NCBI GenBank assembly: GCA_009772965.1
Contig: WPAF01000004.1
Coordinates: 1 to 58,102, forward strand
Origin: Candidatus Saganbacteria bacterium
GTDB lineage: Bacteria; Margulisbacteria; WOR-1; XYC2-FULL-46-14; WPAF01
Direction of reading: 5' to 3'
Length of the DNA: 58,102 bases
Shown: positions 16,206-24,465 of the stretch, one piece after another
Numbering within the stretch: the first letter of the stretch is position 1
Layout: each line of letters begins with the position of its first letter
The notes under the pieces: generated by a model
What the model was told of the DNA's origin: nothing
The model's input: only the letters and a program-made list of their open reading frames with translations
Database searches by the model: none
Translations under genes and position numbers: made by a program

Positions 16206-18876
16206 TAATTGCTGCCTGTGCTGCGGCGAGCCGTGCGATGGGCACCCTATAAGGCGAACAACTGACGTAATTCAATCCGACTTTATGGCAGAATACAATG
16301 GAAGACGGGTCTCCTCCGTGTTCTCCGCAAATCCCGACTTTTAGGTTTTTGCGGGTAGAGCGTCCTTTTTTTACTCCCATTTCTACCAATTGCCCAACGC
16401 CAATTTGGTCAAGAGCCTGGAAAGGATCTTCTTTATAAAATCCTAAGTCCACATAAGCCGGCAAAAATTTTCCGGCGTCATCGCGGGAAAGCCCCATGGT
16501 CATCTGGGTCAAGTCGTTGGTGCCGAAAGAAAAGAATTCCGCGGCTTCAGCTATTTTATCTGCGGTGAGAGCTGCGCGCGGGATTTCGATCATGGTGCCG
16601 ACTTTGTAATCAACCTTAATGCCGTATTTTTTTTGCGTTTCGCTGGCCACGCGGCGGATAATTTCTTCCTGGTGCTTAAACTCGCCGACATCTCCAACCA
16701 GCGGAACCATAATTTCCGGAAGGACTTTAACTCCTTTTTTCTTTAACTCGCAGGCGGCTTCCATGATGGCTCGCGACTGCATTTCAGTAATTTCGGGATA
16801 AATAATCCCCAGGCGGCAGCCGCGGTGCCCGAGCATGGGGTTAAATTCATGGAGTGAATCTACTTTTTGTTTTATTTTTTCAACGCTCACGCCCATGTCA
16901 TCAGCCATTTCTTTTTGCGAGGCCTCTTCGTGGGGTACAAATTCATGGAGCGGCGGGTCAAGCAAGCGGATGGTTACCGGCAATCCGTTCATAACTTCAA
17001 AGATGCCGATAAAATCGCCTTTTTGCATGGGCAGCAATTTTAAAAGAGCCTTGCGCCGGCCTTCTAAATCATCTGCCAAAATCATTTCCCTTACGGCTTT
17101 AATGCGGTCTCCCTCAAAAAACATATGCTCGGTGCGGCAAAGGCCGATTCCTTCCGCGCCAAATCCTTTGGCAACTTGGGAATCTTTGGGGGTATCAGCA
17201 TTAGTTCTGATATTTAGAGTTCTAAAGCTGTCAGCCCATTGCATAATAGTGCCAAAATTACCGGAAAGTTCAGGATTAATAGTTGGAACTTGGCCTTTCA
17301 TGACTTGGCCGGTAGAACCATCCAAAGAAATCCACTCGCCTTCTTTAATTACTACGCCTTTGGATTCGAACTGTTTGGCTTTGTAATCAATCAGAATATC
17401 TCCGCAGCCTGCCACGCAGCATTTTCCCATTCCGCGGGCAACCACTGCGGCGTGGGAGGTCATGCCTCCGCGAGCTGTTAAAATTCCCTGAGCCGCGTTC
17501 ATTCCGCCAATATCTTCTGGTGAAGTTTCGATGCGCACTAAAATAACTTTTTTGCCATCCTTAGCCCATTCTTCTGCTTCATCGGCGTGAAAAACGGCTT
17601 GTCCGCTGGCGGCTCCCGGAGAAGCAGGCAAACCCTTGCCAATAACTTCTTTTTTGGCTTTAGGATCAAACATAGGGTGAAGCAACTGGTCTAGCTGTGA
17701 AGGCGCAATGCGCATGATGGCGGTTTTTTTATCGATTAATTTTTCATTAACCATATCGCAGGCGATTTTTAAAGCCGCGGCGGCGGTTCTTTTGCCGGTT
17801 CTGGTTTGCAGCATCCAGAGCCGTCCTTTTTGAATGGTGAATTCGATATCCTGCATGTCGGTATAATGTTTCTCCAGTTTTTTATAAATAGCTTCCAAAG
17901 TTTTGTAGGCTGCTGGCATTACTTCTTCCAAAGTTTTTTGGCTTTTTTCTGACTTGGTAGAAGTATTGATAGGCTGGGGGGTGCGGATACCAGCAACAAC
18001 ATCTTCTCCCTGGGCATTGATCAAATATTCCCCGTAAAATTTACGCTCGCCGGTCGCGGGGTTGCGGGTAAAGGCAACTCCGGTTCCGGAATCATCGCCC
18101 ATGTTGCCGTAAACCATAGCTTGAACATTAACAGCAGTTCCCCAATCATGCGGAACTTTATTAATCTGGCGGTATTTTATAGCGCGGTCTCCCATCCAGG
18201 AGCCAAAAACAGCTTCCACTGCGCCCCAGAGTTGTTTCCATGGATCTTCCGGGAAATCAATGCCTTTGCGCTTTTTTATAACTGTTTTGAATCTTTTGAC
18301 TAATTCTTTTAAATCCGCGGTTTTTAAATCTACGTCCAGCTTAACGCCTTTTTCTTTTTTGACTTCATCCATGATTTCTTCAAAAGGATCGATGTCAGTT
18401 TTGCTTTGCGGTTTTAATCCCAAAACCACGTCTCCGTACATCTGCACAAATCTGCGGTAAGCATCCCAGGCAAATCTTTCATTGCCCGATTGTTCCGCCA
18501 GCCCTTTGACGGTGATATCGTTTAATCCCAGGTTAAGGACGGTATCCATCATGCCGGGCATAGAAACGCGCGCTCCGGAGCGGACAGATACCAGGAGAGG
18601 GTTTTTGGCATCCCCGAATTTTCCTCCCATAATTTTTTCAATGCTATTGATGCCGTTTCGGATTTGTTTATCCAATTCTTTTGGATATTTGCGGTTTAAT
18701 TTATAATAAACCGTGCACATTTCAGTTGTAATGGTAAACCCAGCCGGAACCGGAATGCCTATATTGGTCATCTCTGCCAAGTTGGCGCCTTTTCCTCCTA
18801 GTAGATTTTTCATCTCCGCCTTGCCGTCCGCTTTTTTCCCGCCGAAACTGTAAACATACTTCTTGCTTTTTGCCAT
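16192..18876 (-). CDS. ppdK: pyruvate, phosphate dikinase
   Basis: An 894-aa enzyme interconverting pyruvate, ATP and phosphate with phosphoenolpyruvate, AMP and pyrophosphate. It has the N-terminal ATP-grasp half ([24 protein letters not shown]), the swivelling phosphohistidine domain [13 protein letters not shown] with the catalytic histidine at about 475, and the C-terminal PEP/pyruvate TIM barrel ([26 protein letters not shown]). An AAGGAGAT ribosome binding site sits 7 nt before ATG 18876, so an in-frame ATG six codons upstream, which would begin before that site, is rejected. In anaerobes it supports pyrophosphate-linked glycolysis or gluconeogenesis. It follows tRNA-Ala with no terminator between. 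Confidence 0.97.
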   Translation of the reverse strand: MAKSKKYVYSFGGKKADGKAEMKNLLGGKGANLAEMTNIGIPVPAGFTITTEMCTVYYKLNRKYPKELDKQIRNGINSIEKIMGGKFGDAKNPLLVSVRSGARVSMPGMMDTVLNLGLNDITVKGLAEQSGNERFAWDAYRRFVQMYGDVVLGLKPQSKTDIDPFEEIMDEVKKEKGVKLDVDLKTADLKELVKRFKTVIKKRKGIDFPEDPWKQLWGAVEAVFGSWMGDRAIKYRQINKVPHDWGTAVNVQAMVYGNMGDDSGTGVAFTRNPATGERKFYGEYLINAQGEDVVAGIRTPQPINTSTKSEKSQKTLEEVMPAAYKTLEAIYKKLEKHYTDMQDIEFTIQKGRLWMLQTRTGKRTAAAALKIACDMVNEKLIDKKTAIMRIAPSQLDQLLHPMFDPKAKKEVIGKGLPASPGAASGQAVFHADEAEEWAKDGKKVILVRIETSPEDIGGMNAAQGILTARGGMTSHAAVVARGMGKCCVAGCGDILIDYKAKQFESKGVVIKEGEWISLDGSTGQVMKGQVPTINPELSGNFGTIMQWADSFRTLNIRTNADTPKDSQVAKGFGAEGIGLCRTEHMFFEGDRIKAVREMILADDLEGRRKALLKLLPMQKGDFIGIFEVMNGLPVTIRLLDPPLHEFVPHEEASQKEMADDMGVSVEKIKQKVDSLHEFNPMLGHRGCRLGIIYPEITEMQSRAIMEAACELKKKGVKVLPEIMVPLVGDVGEFKHQEEIIRRVASETQKKYGIKVDYKVGTMIEIPRAALTADKIAEAAEFFSFGTNDLTQMTMGLSRDDAGKFLPAYVDLGFYKEDPFQALDQIGVGQLVEMGVKKGRSTRKNLKVGICGEHGGDPSSIVFCHKVGLNYVSCSPYRVPIARLAAAQAAIIEKH

Positions 18877-18909
18877 TTTACTATCTCCTTTCAAAACTTT
18901 TCAAAAAAC

Positions 18910-18982
18910 TGGAGCCGAGGGGATTTGAACCCCTGACCTCTTGACTGCCAGTCAAGCATTCTACCAGCTGAACTACGGCCCC
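18910..18982 (-). tRNA. tRNA-Ala (anticodon GGC)
   Basis: On the minus strand a complete cloverleaf folds: acceptor stem GGGGCCG/CGGCTCC with the G3-U70 wobble pair that identifies alanine tRNAs, discriminator A, anticodon stem CTTGA/TCAAG, and loop CTGGCAG giving anticodon GGC (reads GCC). The T arm contains GGTTCAAAT. The CCA end is not encoded. It lies between the truncated rsfS and ppdK, on the same strand. Confidence 0.95.
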
Positions 18983-19003
18983 ATGAATTATTTTTACTAC
19001 TAT

Positions 19004-19174
19004 TTATTTGTCAGCCACGGATCCGGTAACTGCCTTTAATTGCGGACGGGATTCAGCTGACATGATTATAATAAAATCAACGCACCTTGAGGCCTTGCGT
19101 ATATTTAATACTATTATATCCTCTGCGTGCTTTTCTTCAGCCGCCTTAACAATGTCTTCAAGAAGTTTTTTCAA
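19004..19174 (-). pseudogene. rsfS: ribosomal silencing factor RsfS, truncated
   Basis: A 56-aa frame starting at TTG 19174, overlapping the LCP stop codon (TTGA) with AAAGGA about 9 nt upstream. KAAEEKHAEDIIVLNIRK and the following VDFIIIMSAES match the N-terminal half of RsfS/DUF143, which binds ribosomal protein uL14 and blocks subunit joining in starvation. The usual length is 105-130 aa; this one stops after AVTGSVADK, about 20 nt before the tRNA, so the second half of the domain is missing. The order yqeK, LCP gene, rsfS is the normal bacterial neighbourhood, which supports the identity. Confidence 0.75.
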
Positions 19175-20139
19175 TTCGCATCCTTTAAATAGTCATTTAC
19201 CTGTTTTTTAATTTGTTCCATATCGGGCTGCATATAATAAACACCATTTATTTGCATGTCGCTGCCGGAAATGGAGTACATGTTTATTTGACCATAGTCA
19301 AAAATCTTGCGCATATTTATCGCCAAGCCCAATATTTCACGAGAATTAAGATTGGTGTCAAGGTAAGAAAACAATTTTAGCACAATTTGCGGGGATTTTA
19401 TAATGTTTTCCCTGCTTGTGATTTGCGAGGATAAGGCCTTAATGAATTTTTGCTGCCGCATAATGCGATGCAGATCCCCGCCATCCTGCCTGTATCTAAG
19501 GTATGAAAGCGCTTTAACTCCGGAAAGTCTTTGCCTTCCCGGATTCAAATCAACAAAGAGATTTTGGGAATGGTCTATATAAAACATCTTTTTTTCAACA
19601 TCAATTGTTATGCCGCCTATCTCATCTATTAATTCTGCCAAATTACCCGTATCAACGCTTACATAAAAAGGTATTTTGATGCCAAAAAGATTTTCAACTG
19701 TTGCTTTTGAAAGCTCCGGTCCGCCAAAAGCGTAAGCATGGTTAATTTTATCCATGCCAAATCCGGGAATTGCGACATAAGTATCTCGCGGGATTGAAAT
19801 GACATTGGCTGTGCTTTTTTTGGGATTAATATGCACAACCATAATGGTGTCTGAACGGTGGATTTCCTCCCCTTGGTCAAGCCCCATCACCAAAATATTG
19901 GTTTCTTTTAAAAGTTTTTCCCCGGGCATGATTGTTAAAAGGGTTTCAAACAACAAAAACCTTGAAAAAATGGCAACCACAAATCCCATTAAAGCCGAAA
20001 CAATAATTAAAGAAATAAGTCCGCATATAATGAGCAGGGGAGGCCGCTTTTTGGGTTTAACATCCAGTATAACCGGAGCGGGCTCCTCAATTTTTGAATA
20101 TATCTTTTTTAAATATTCTTTATTCCATGAATCTGTCAT
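19171..20139 (-). CDS. LytR-CpsA-Psr (LCP) family protein
   Basis: A 322-aa membrane-anchored enzyme of the LCP family, which attaches glycopolymers to peptidoglycan or related acceptors using polyprenyl-diphosphate donors. A single transmembrane segment lies at about 33-60 (LLIICGLISLIIVSALMGF). The LCP domain follows with NILVMGLDQGEEIHRSDTIM, VISIPRDTYVAI and DKINHAYAFGG, including the conserved arginines and aspartates that bind the lipid pyrophosphate, and the later LRYRQDGGDLHRIMRQQKF. It overlaps yqeK by 4 nt upstream and the rsfS start downstream. Confidence 0.92.
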   Translation of the reverse strand: MTDSWNKEYLKKIYSKIEEPAPVILDVKPKKRPPLLIICGLISLIIVSALMGFVVAIFSRFLLFETLLTIMPGEKLLKETNILVMGLDQGEEIHRSDTIMVVHINPKKSTANVISIPRDTYVAIPGFGMDKINHAYAFGGPELSKATVENLFGIKIPFYVSVDTGNLAELIDEIGGITIDVEKKMFYIDHSQNLFVDLNPGRQRLSGVKALSYLRYRQDGGDLHRIMRQQKFIKALSSQITSRENIIKSPQIVLKLFSYLDTNLNSREILGLAINMRKIFDYGQINMYSISGSDMQINGVYYMQPDMEQIKKQVNDYLKDAN

Positions 20140-20678
20140 AAGTGCGCGTTTCTCGTTTTAACGGTTTCTAAAAAAATCGGCAAATCCTTTTTGACCAATT
20201 CGACTATCATTGATCCTGCCGAAGCCGCGATCGCGGCGTTTAAATCTTTATATGCCAGCATTCTTACTTTTTTTACGCCGTTAAAACGGCGATTTATTTC
20301 TATGTGGTCGGCAAGGTAAATTATTTTTTCGAGCAATGTCATTTTTTCAGACCCTGTTGTGTGTTTTTCTATTGCCGATAAAACCTGCCGGTCATTAATT
20401 TTAAATTTTCTTTTAGCGATTTCCCTGCTCAATTTAGCGTGGAGAAGTTTTGGCTCTTTCTTTTCCAATTCGCTTATCTTAAGCTTATAAAATTTAGCGG
20501 CCTCAAGCATTTGCCCTCTATCCATGTATCTTGAACAGTCATGGAAAATTGCAGCAATTTTTGCTTTTTCTTCCGGAGCCCCGTAATACCGAGCGAGTTT
20601 TACCGCTTCATGGGCTACCCTTAGGGAATGTTTGAAGCGCTCTTTTGGCAGGAGCTTTTCAAGCTCCCCGTTAAGCAC
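20136..20678 (-). CDS. yqeK: YqeK-type HD hydrolase (diadenosine tetraphosphatase)
   Basis: A 180-aa HD-domain protein of the YqeK family, which in Gram-positive bacteria cleaves Ap4A to two ADP. The metal-binding residues are visible as KHSLRVAHEA (H in the first helix), FHDCSRYM (the HD pair), KLLHAKLS and AIEKHTTGSEKMT. LADHIEINRRF is also family-typical. It usually sits with nadD and rsfS; here nadD is missing and an RRM gene takes the upstream position, overlapping by 8 nt. Confidence 0.9.
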   Translation of the reverse strand: MLNGELEKLLPKERFKHSLRVAHEAVKLARYYGAPEEKAKIAAIFHDCSRYMDRGQMLEAAKFYKLKISELEKKEPKLLHAKLSREIAKRKFKINDRQVLSAIEKHTTGSEKMTLLEKIIYLADHIEINRRFNGVKKVRMLAYKDLNAAIAASAGSMIVELVKKDLPIFLETVKTRNAHL

Positions 20679-20925
20679 GGTTTTGTTTTTGGCGAGCCTC
20701 GCTTACGATGAGTGACCTCCCGTTAAAAGAAAAGCCATTCATTTCTTTAATCGCTTTTTCCGGCTCCCCTTCAATTTCAATAAAGCCAAATCCTTTTGAG
20801 CGGCCGCTTTCGTTTTCTGTAATTATCCTGGCGGAAACCACCTGGCAGTGCGGCTCAAAGGCGGAGGCCAGCTGTTCGGAGGTTGTCGTCCAGGCCAGAT
20901 TACCGACATATAGAGTCTTTCCCAT
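20671..20925 (-). CDS. RRM-domain RNA-binding protein
   Basis: An 84-aa single RNA-recognition-motif protein. RNP2 is LYVGNL (4-9) and RNP1 is SKGFGFIEI (about 43-51), both with the aromatic residues that stack on RNA. Such small RRM proteins are common in cyanobacteria and related lineages and are often cold-inducible. GAGGGGTG lies about 6 nt before the ATG. Its roughly 50-nt leader contains a hairpin followed by seven U, which suggests attenuation or autoregulation. Confidence 0.93.
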   Translation of the reverse strand: MGKTLYVGNLAWTTTSEQLASAFEPHCQVVSARIITENESGRSKGFGFIEIEGEPEKAIKEMNGFSFNGRSLIVSEARQKQNRA

Positions 20926-20951
20926 TTTTTATCACCCCTCGATTTAGGCAC

Positions 20952-20981
20952 AAAAAAACCAAAGCAGAAAACCCGCCTTGG
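20952..20981 (-). promoter_or_regulatory. terminator-like hairpin in the RRM gene leader
   Basis: On the minus strand CCAAGGC (20981-20975) pairs with GCTTTGG (20965-20959), one G-U pair, directly followed by seven T (20958-20952). It lies between the probable promoter and the RRM ribosome binding site, so it looks like a 5' attenuator rather than the end of an upstream gene. Confidence 0.5.
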
Positions 20982-21058
20982 TATATAAATTTATAAATAT
21001 GCAGCGCCCAAAATCTCTCCTTTGATGCCTTGCGAATTATAATATGCCGAGGAATTGC

Positions 21059-21087
21059 TTGTCAATATCTTTTTGTTATTATATTAT
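21059..21087 (+). promoter_or_regulatory. promoter of the glmU-like gene
   Basis: TTGTCA (21059-21064) and TATTAT (21082-21087) are exactly 17 bases apart. Transcription would begin near 21094, four nt before the ATG at 21098, so the mRNA is nearly leaderless and the ATG at 21086, which falls in the -10 box, cannot be the start. Confidence 0.6.
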
Positions 21088-21097
21088 GTTAAAAATA

Positions 21098-21832
21098 ATG
21101 AAAAATACATGCGCAGTAGTGTTGGCGGCAGGAAAGGGAGTTAGGATGAAATCCGAACTCCCAAAAGTTTTTAACCCCATTTTAGGCAAGCCGATGCTTG
21201 AATATGTTGTTAATACCCTAAAAGAGTTGAAAGTTGACCAGATATTTGTTGTAGTCGGGCATAAAAAAGAAATGATAATAGAGTATTTTAAAAATCAGGA
21301 AATTGTTTTTGTTGAGCAAAAAGAACAATTAGGCACCGGCCATGCGGTAATGCAAGTTGAGCCATATCTTAAAAATTACGATGGAAAAGTTTTAGTTTTA
21401 GCGGGGGATGTCCCAATGCTTCGGGCTAAGACATTAAGCGATTTATATGATTTTCATGTTGAAAAGCATTCTTCGGCAACGGTACTAACAGCCGAGCTCC
21501 CGGATGCTTTAAATTATGGAAGGATTATCAGGAATCAAGACGGCCTGATTTTAAAAATTGTTGAAAAAAAAGACGCATCCTCCGGCGAGCTTCTAGTTCG
21601 CGAGATTAACACCGGCACTTTTTGTTTTGAGGCAAAGCAGATGTTTTATGCCTTGTCGCAGGTTAAAGCAGAAAACGCCCAAAAGGAATATTATTTGACC
21701 GATACCATAGAAATCCTAAAAGAGCGGGGGTATCCTGTTTTTGCTTATCAAGCCAAAGATTATAAAGAAACACTGGGAATTAATACCCCGGAAGAATTAA
21801 AAGAAATAGAGAAGCGTTTAGTAAACTATTAA
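21098..21832 (+). CDS. GlmU-like UDP-N-acetylglucosamine pyrophosphorylase, uridylyltransferase domain only
   Basis: A 244-aa nucleotidyltransferase of the GlmU N-terminal type, making UDP-GlcNAc from GlcNAc-1-phosphate and UTP. The nucleotide-binding signature is VVLAAGKGVRMKSELPKVF, followed by GKPMLEYVV, VEQKEQLGTGHAV and VLAGDVPML, then EINTGTFCF and the closing NTPEEL. The C-terminal left-handed beta-helix acetyltransferase half of bifunctional GlmU (about 200 more residues) is absent, so acetylation of glucosamine-1-phosphate must be done elsewhere. The start at 21098 was chosen from the promoter position. Confidence 0.88.
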   Translation: MKNTCAVVLAAGKGVRMKSELPKVFNPILGKPMLEYVVNTLKELKVDQIFVVVGHKKEMIIEYFKNQEIVFVEQKEQLGTGHAVMQVEPYLKNYDGKVLVLAGDVPMLRAKTLSDLYDFHVEKHSSATVLTAELPDALNYGRIIRNQDGLILKIVEKKDASSGELLVREINTGTFCFEAKQMFYALSQVKAENAQKEYYLTDTIEILKERGYPVFAYQAKDYKETLGINTPEELKEIEKRLVNY

Positions 21833-21894
21833 AAGAATTGCAAAAAAGAAAACCAAAAAGCGCGAATATGCTGGGACTTTTGTGTTAAATATTT

Positions 21895-22302
21895 TTAATG
21901 GGAATAGATAATAATTTTCACTTTAGAGATGACATTACTGACAAAATCTATAAATTCGCAGCATTCCTTTTCTGTAATTTCTATACCACCAGAATACATG
22001 CCGATATTCCTCTTTAAACGCATTGCATTTCCAATGTCGTTAATTGAATCATCATTTAATATCTCAGCCAATTTTTCAATTATTTTAACATGGTGGCCAG
22101 GAATACTCTTTGCCTTGATTTGATGATGGCTTAATAATGCTATCCCAGTTTTAAGCAGAGCGGAATAAGCATAGGTGAATTTTACATCTAATATTTTATC
22201 GGTTTTTGCGATTTGGATATCTTTTAAGGCATTTGCTAAATGTTTTTTTGTTTGGCTCTTGTCAAAATTAAAACGATTGAAATATCTTTCTTCGAAATTC
22301 AT
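21895..22302 (-). CDS. HEPN-domain protein, partner of the adjacent NTase
   Basis: A 135-aa all-helical protein with HEPN features: KKHLANALKDIQIAKTD, YAYSALLKTGIALLSHH, and the last-helix segment RLKRNIGMYSGG. Active HEPN ribonucleases carry RxxxxH in that helix; here the sequence is RNIGMY, so the histidine is missing and it may be a non-catalytic or divergent HEPN. It overlaps the upstream winged-helix NTase gene by 4 nt (ATGA), forming a two-gene unit. Toxin-antitoxin function is inferred from that pairing. Confidence 0.75.
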   Translation of the reverse strand: MNFEERYFNRFNFDKSQTKKHLANALKDIQIAKTDKILDVKFTYAYSALLKTGIALLSHHQIKAKSIPGHHVKIIEKLAEILNDDSINDIGNAMRLKRNIGMYSGGIEITEKECCEFIDFVSNVISKVKIIIYSH

Positions 22303-22847
22303 TTTATGAGTTCTATTAGTTTCTTTTTGAAAATATTGAGAATAAAAGGATCTTTGTGCTTTCTGCGCTTTAAGAGTTCTTTTGAATCCATATTGACTAC
22401 ATTTATTTCTCGGTCCAGCTCTTGCTGAAGTTGAGAAATATTTTTTTGTAAAACAACGATTCTATGGCTGCCTATTACGAGTAAATCTATATCACTATGG
22501 GCTTCCATTTTATTTTCGGCATAAGAGCCATAAATATAGGCTTGTTCTATCCCTGGAATACCTTTTAATATTTTTTTTAGTTTTTCTTCAAATCCTAAAG
22601 TTTTTAATACGATGTTCCTGTATTCTTTATATAAAGGAAACCTATTATTAATGGAATAGAGCTTTAAGTTGCCCCTTGGTTGGCTAATTAAAAGCCCTTC
22701 TTTTTCTAATTCTCTTAATTTTTTTATCAAGTTTCTTTTATCTAGAGATAATTTTCTAGACAATTCGTTTATATACAAACTTTCATGAGGATTCAAAAAG
22801 AAGTAGTTTAGTACTTTTTGCGCAACTTCTGATTTTAATGAAAACAT
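22299..22847 (-). CDS. winged-helix plus MNT-type nucleotidyltransferase
   Basis: A 182-aa protein with an N-terminal winged helix (about 1-70, SLYINELSRKLSLDKRNLIK) and a minimal nucleotidyltransferase domain with YIYGSYAENKMEAHSDIDLL, the GS...DxD signature. ATG 22847 follows the strong site AAGGGGAGG; an upstream GTG in frame lies within the leader and is rejected. The fused winged helix suggests it represses its own promoter, where three GTGTA half-sites are seen. It is translationally coupled to the HEPN gene. Confidence 0.85.
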   Translation of the reverse strand: MFSLKSEVAQKVLNYFFLNPHESLYINELSRKLSLDKRNLIKKLRELEKEGLLISQPRGNLKLYSINNRFPLYKEYRNIVLKTLGFEEKLKKILKGIPGIEQAYIYGSYAENKMEAHSDIDLLVIGSHRIVVLQKNISQLQQELDREINVVNMDSKELLKRRKHKDPFILNIFKKKLIELIK

Positions 22848-22870
22848 AAACCTCCCCTTATACACCAAGG

Positions 22871-22899
22871 AGTGTAAAATATTACACCGATAATGTCAA
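22871..22899 (-). promoter_or_regulatory. promoter and repeated GTGTA operator of the NTase/HEPN pair
   Basis: On the minus strand TTGACA (22899-22894) and TACACT (22876-22871) are 17 bases apart. GTGTAA-N4-TTACAC (22872-22887) occupies the spacer and -10 box, and a further half-site forms TACAC-N6-GTGTA toward the gene. The spacing suggests cooperative binding by a winged-helix dimer. Confidence 0.6.
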
Positions 22900-22982
22900 G
22901 AAGAATTACATAACAATAATCTGAAGTTCCTGCAATTCTCCAATTTCCCTGAAATTTTTATAAGATTCTTCTGAAAAAGAAT

Positions 22983-24044
22983 TTAAGCGATCTTTCGATA
23001 GCGGGTACTGCGGCCTAATCCGATTCGTTCAATTTTTTTGAATGACAATAATTTATCTAGCGCTTGATTAACGGTTGGCCTGGCGACTTTTGCCTTTTTT
23101 GATATTTCTAAGGGAGCTGCTTCGCTGACGCTTTGTAAGTATTCCCAGACGGCCAGTTGCTTTGGCGATAATAATTTTTCAATGTTTTCGGCAGAAAGCA
23201 AATCAATTGCCATTTTTGATTGCTGGTGAAAAATTGATAAAAAGAAATCCAGCCAGGGAATAATGGTTTCGTTTTTACCCTTAAATGTTTTTTGGCTTTT
23301 ACGCAGCGCCATATAGTATTCCGGCTTATTCTCCTCAACTAGTTTTTCATGAGAAACGCAGGGTATATATAAATAACCCTCTTTCAGCAAAAGTAAATTG
23401 GTTAAAATCCTGGAAAGCCGGCCATTGCCATCTTCAAAGGGGTGAATATTCAAAAATTCAACCACAAAATTAGCTGCGATCAAGAGCGGATGATATTTCT
23501 TTTCCTTACTGGTGTTTTGCGTCCATTCAACCAGCTCCAGCATTTCTTTTGGAGTCAGATAGGCAGGGGTTGTGTCAAAAAGAGTTCCAACGGCTTTACC
23601 CGACGCGTCAATCATCACAACTTTGTTTTCTTTTTTTTTGTATTCGCCCCTATGCCTCTCGTCTTTTTCGGCATATTTAAGCAATTCTTTGTGAAAATGT
23701 TTGATAGCGCTTTCAGAAAAGCGAAGACCTTCCCAAGCATCAAAAATATTTCGGAGCAATTCAAAATAACCTTTAACCTCTTGTTTATCCCGGTTAGAAA
23801 ATTTTTGTAACGAGATGCCGTTCATCAATTTCTCAACATCATTGTCAGATAGGCGGGCGCCTTCTATGCGAGTAGAAGATCCGGTAGAAGTAATTAAAAC
23901 AGAACGCTTGAGCCGGCCAAGAACCTGCGGGCTTAATTTTGCGCCGGCAATCCATTGTCCCTTAAGTTCATCTATCTTTGTAATTTTGTTCCAGATTTCA
24001 GCTGGCAGATTATTTAGGCGTTTATCAAAGCGTTTGTACAGCAC
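22983..24044 (-). CDS. Fic-family AMP-transferase with C-terminal winged helix
   Basis: A 353-aa Fic protein. The catalytic loop HPFEDGNGRLSR (about 201-212) is intact for adenylylation except that the final GR is SR. The inhibitory-helix motif SSTRIEGAR (about 56-64) lies N-terminal, so it is class II. The C-terminus carries a winged helix (APLEISKKAKVARPTVNQAL, wing GLGRSTRYRKI). GTG 24044 is preferred because AAGGTGG lies 5 nt upstream. It is not closely similar by eye to the Fic protein at 10615, having a different N-terminal domain, so the two were probably acquired separately. Confidence 0.88.
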   Translation of the reverse strand: MLYKRFDKRLNNLPAEIWNKITKIDELKGQWIAGAKLSPQVLGRLKRSVLITSTGSSTRIEGARLSDNDVEKLMNGISLQKFSNRDKQEVKGYFELLRNIFDAWEGLRFSESAIKHFHKELLKYAEKDERHRGEYKKKENKVVMIDASGKAVGTLFDTTPAYLTPKEMLELVEWTQNTSKEKKYHPLLIAANFVVEFLNIHPFEDGNGRLSRILTNLLLLKEGYLYIPCVSHEKLVEENKPEYYMALRKSQKTFKGKNETIIPWLDFFLSIFHQQSKMAIDLLSAENIEKLLSPKQLAVWEYLQSVSEAAPLEISKKAKVARPTVNQALDKLLSFKKIERIGLGRSTRYRKIA

Positions 24045-24066
24045 AAAAACCACCTTATATTTTAAC

Positions 24067-24082
24067 TATATAAGATTATATA
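24067..24082. promoter_or_regulatory. AT-rich palindrome upstream of the second fic gene
   Basis: TATATAA-GA-TTATATA is a perfect inverted repeat about 22 bases upstream of the Fic start, near likely TATA-type -10 sequences on the minus strand. It is a candidate operator for the protein's own winged helix. Confidence 0.4.
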
Positions 24083-24249
24083 AGATTAGCAAAATAAAAA
24101 CAAGCTGATTTCCCTATGGTAGTGATGAGTACAAAGCCCTGATGCCGAGCAAAGGTTCCTAATTCCCCTGAAATTTTCTGGAAAGTACCAATAATAATAT
24201 AACAGGTTGAATATTCCGAGATAAAGCAAAAAAACAGGAGGAAAATAAA

Positions 24250-24402
24250 ATGGCAATGAATAGAATTGGTCCAAGGTTGACTGCCCGTTTTCCATCAAAC
24301 TATCAAACGGCCTATTTCTTTTTCCAACGCCCTAATGTATACCTTATTTTTACCTTTTCAGCGGGCTCGTGGCCCCCTGCCGGCAAAATACCGGCAAAAT
24401 AA
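24250..24402 (+). CDS. 50-aa ORF of unknown function
   Basis: A short frame starting MAMNRIGPRLTARFPSNYQT, with a perfect AGGAGG site 8 nt ahead of its ATG. No family is recognised. The second half (SAGSWPPAGKIPAK) runs into the direct repeat CCGGCAAAATA x2, so the original gene may have been cut and extended there. It lies in the only real coding candidate of the 24.05-24.47 kb gap; the rest of that gap shows no gene. Confidence 0.45.
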   Translation: MAMNRIGPRLTARFPSNYQTAYFFFQRPNVYLIFTFSAGSWPPAGKIPAK

Positions 24403-24406
24403 TATA

Positions 24407-24435
24407 TTGACAAAACCCATGAAAAGCTTGATAAT
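24407..24435 (+). promoter_or_regulatory. consensus promoter of the coiled-coil gene
   Basis: TTGACA (24407-24412) and GATAAT (24430-24435) are 17 bases apart, one mismatch from consensus. The start near 24442 leaves a leader of about 24 nt containing AAGGAG before ATG 24466. Confidence 0.65.
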
Positions 24436-24465
24436 AAAGGCATTATAGGGGTAAGGAGTAAAAAT

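Noticed and set aside
18876-18894. Upstream ATG of ppdK
   Set aside because: The ribosome binding site lies between it and the next ATG, so it cannot be the start.
21044-21097. Longer N-terminus for the glmU-like protein
   Set aside because: The extra codons overlap the -35 and -10 boxes of a clear promoter and do not match the family.
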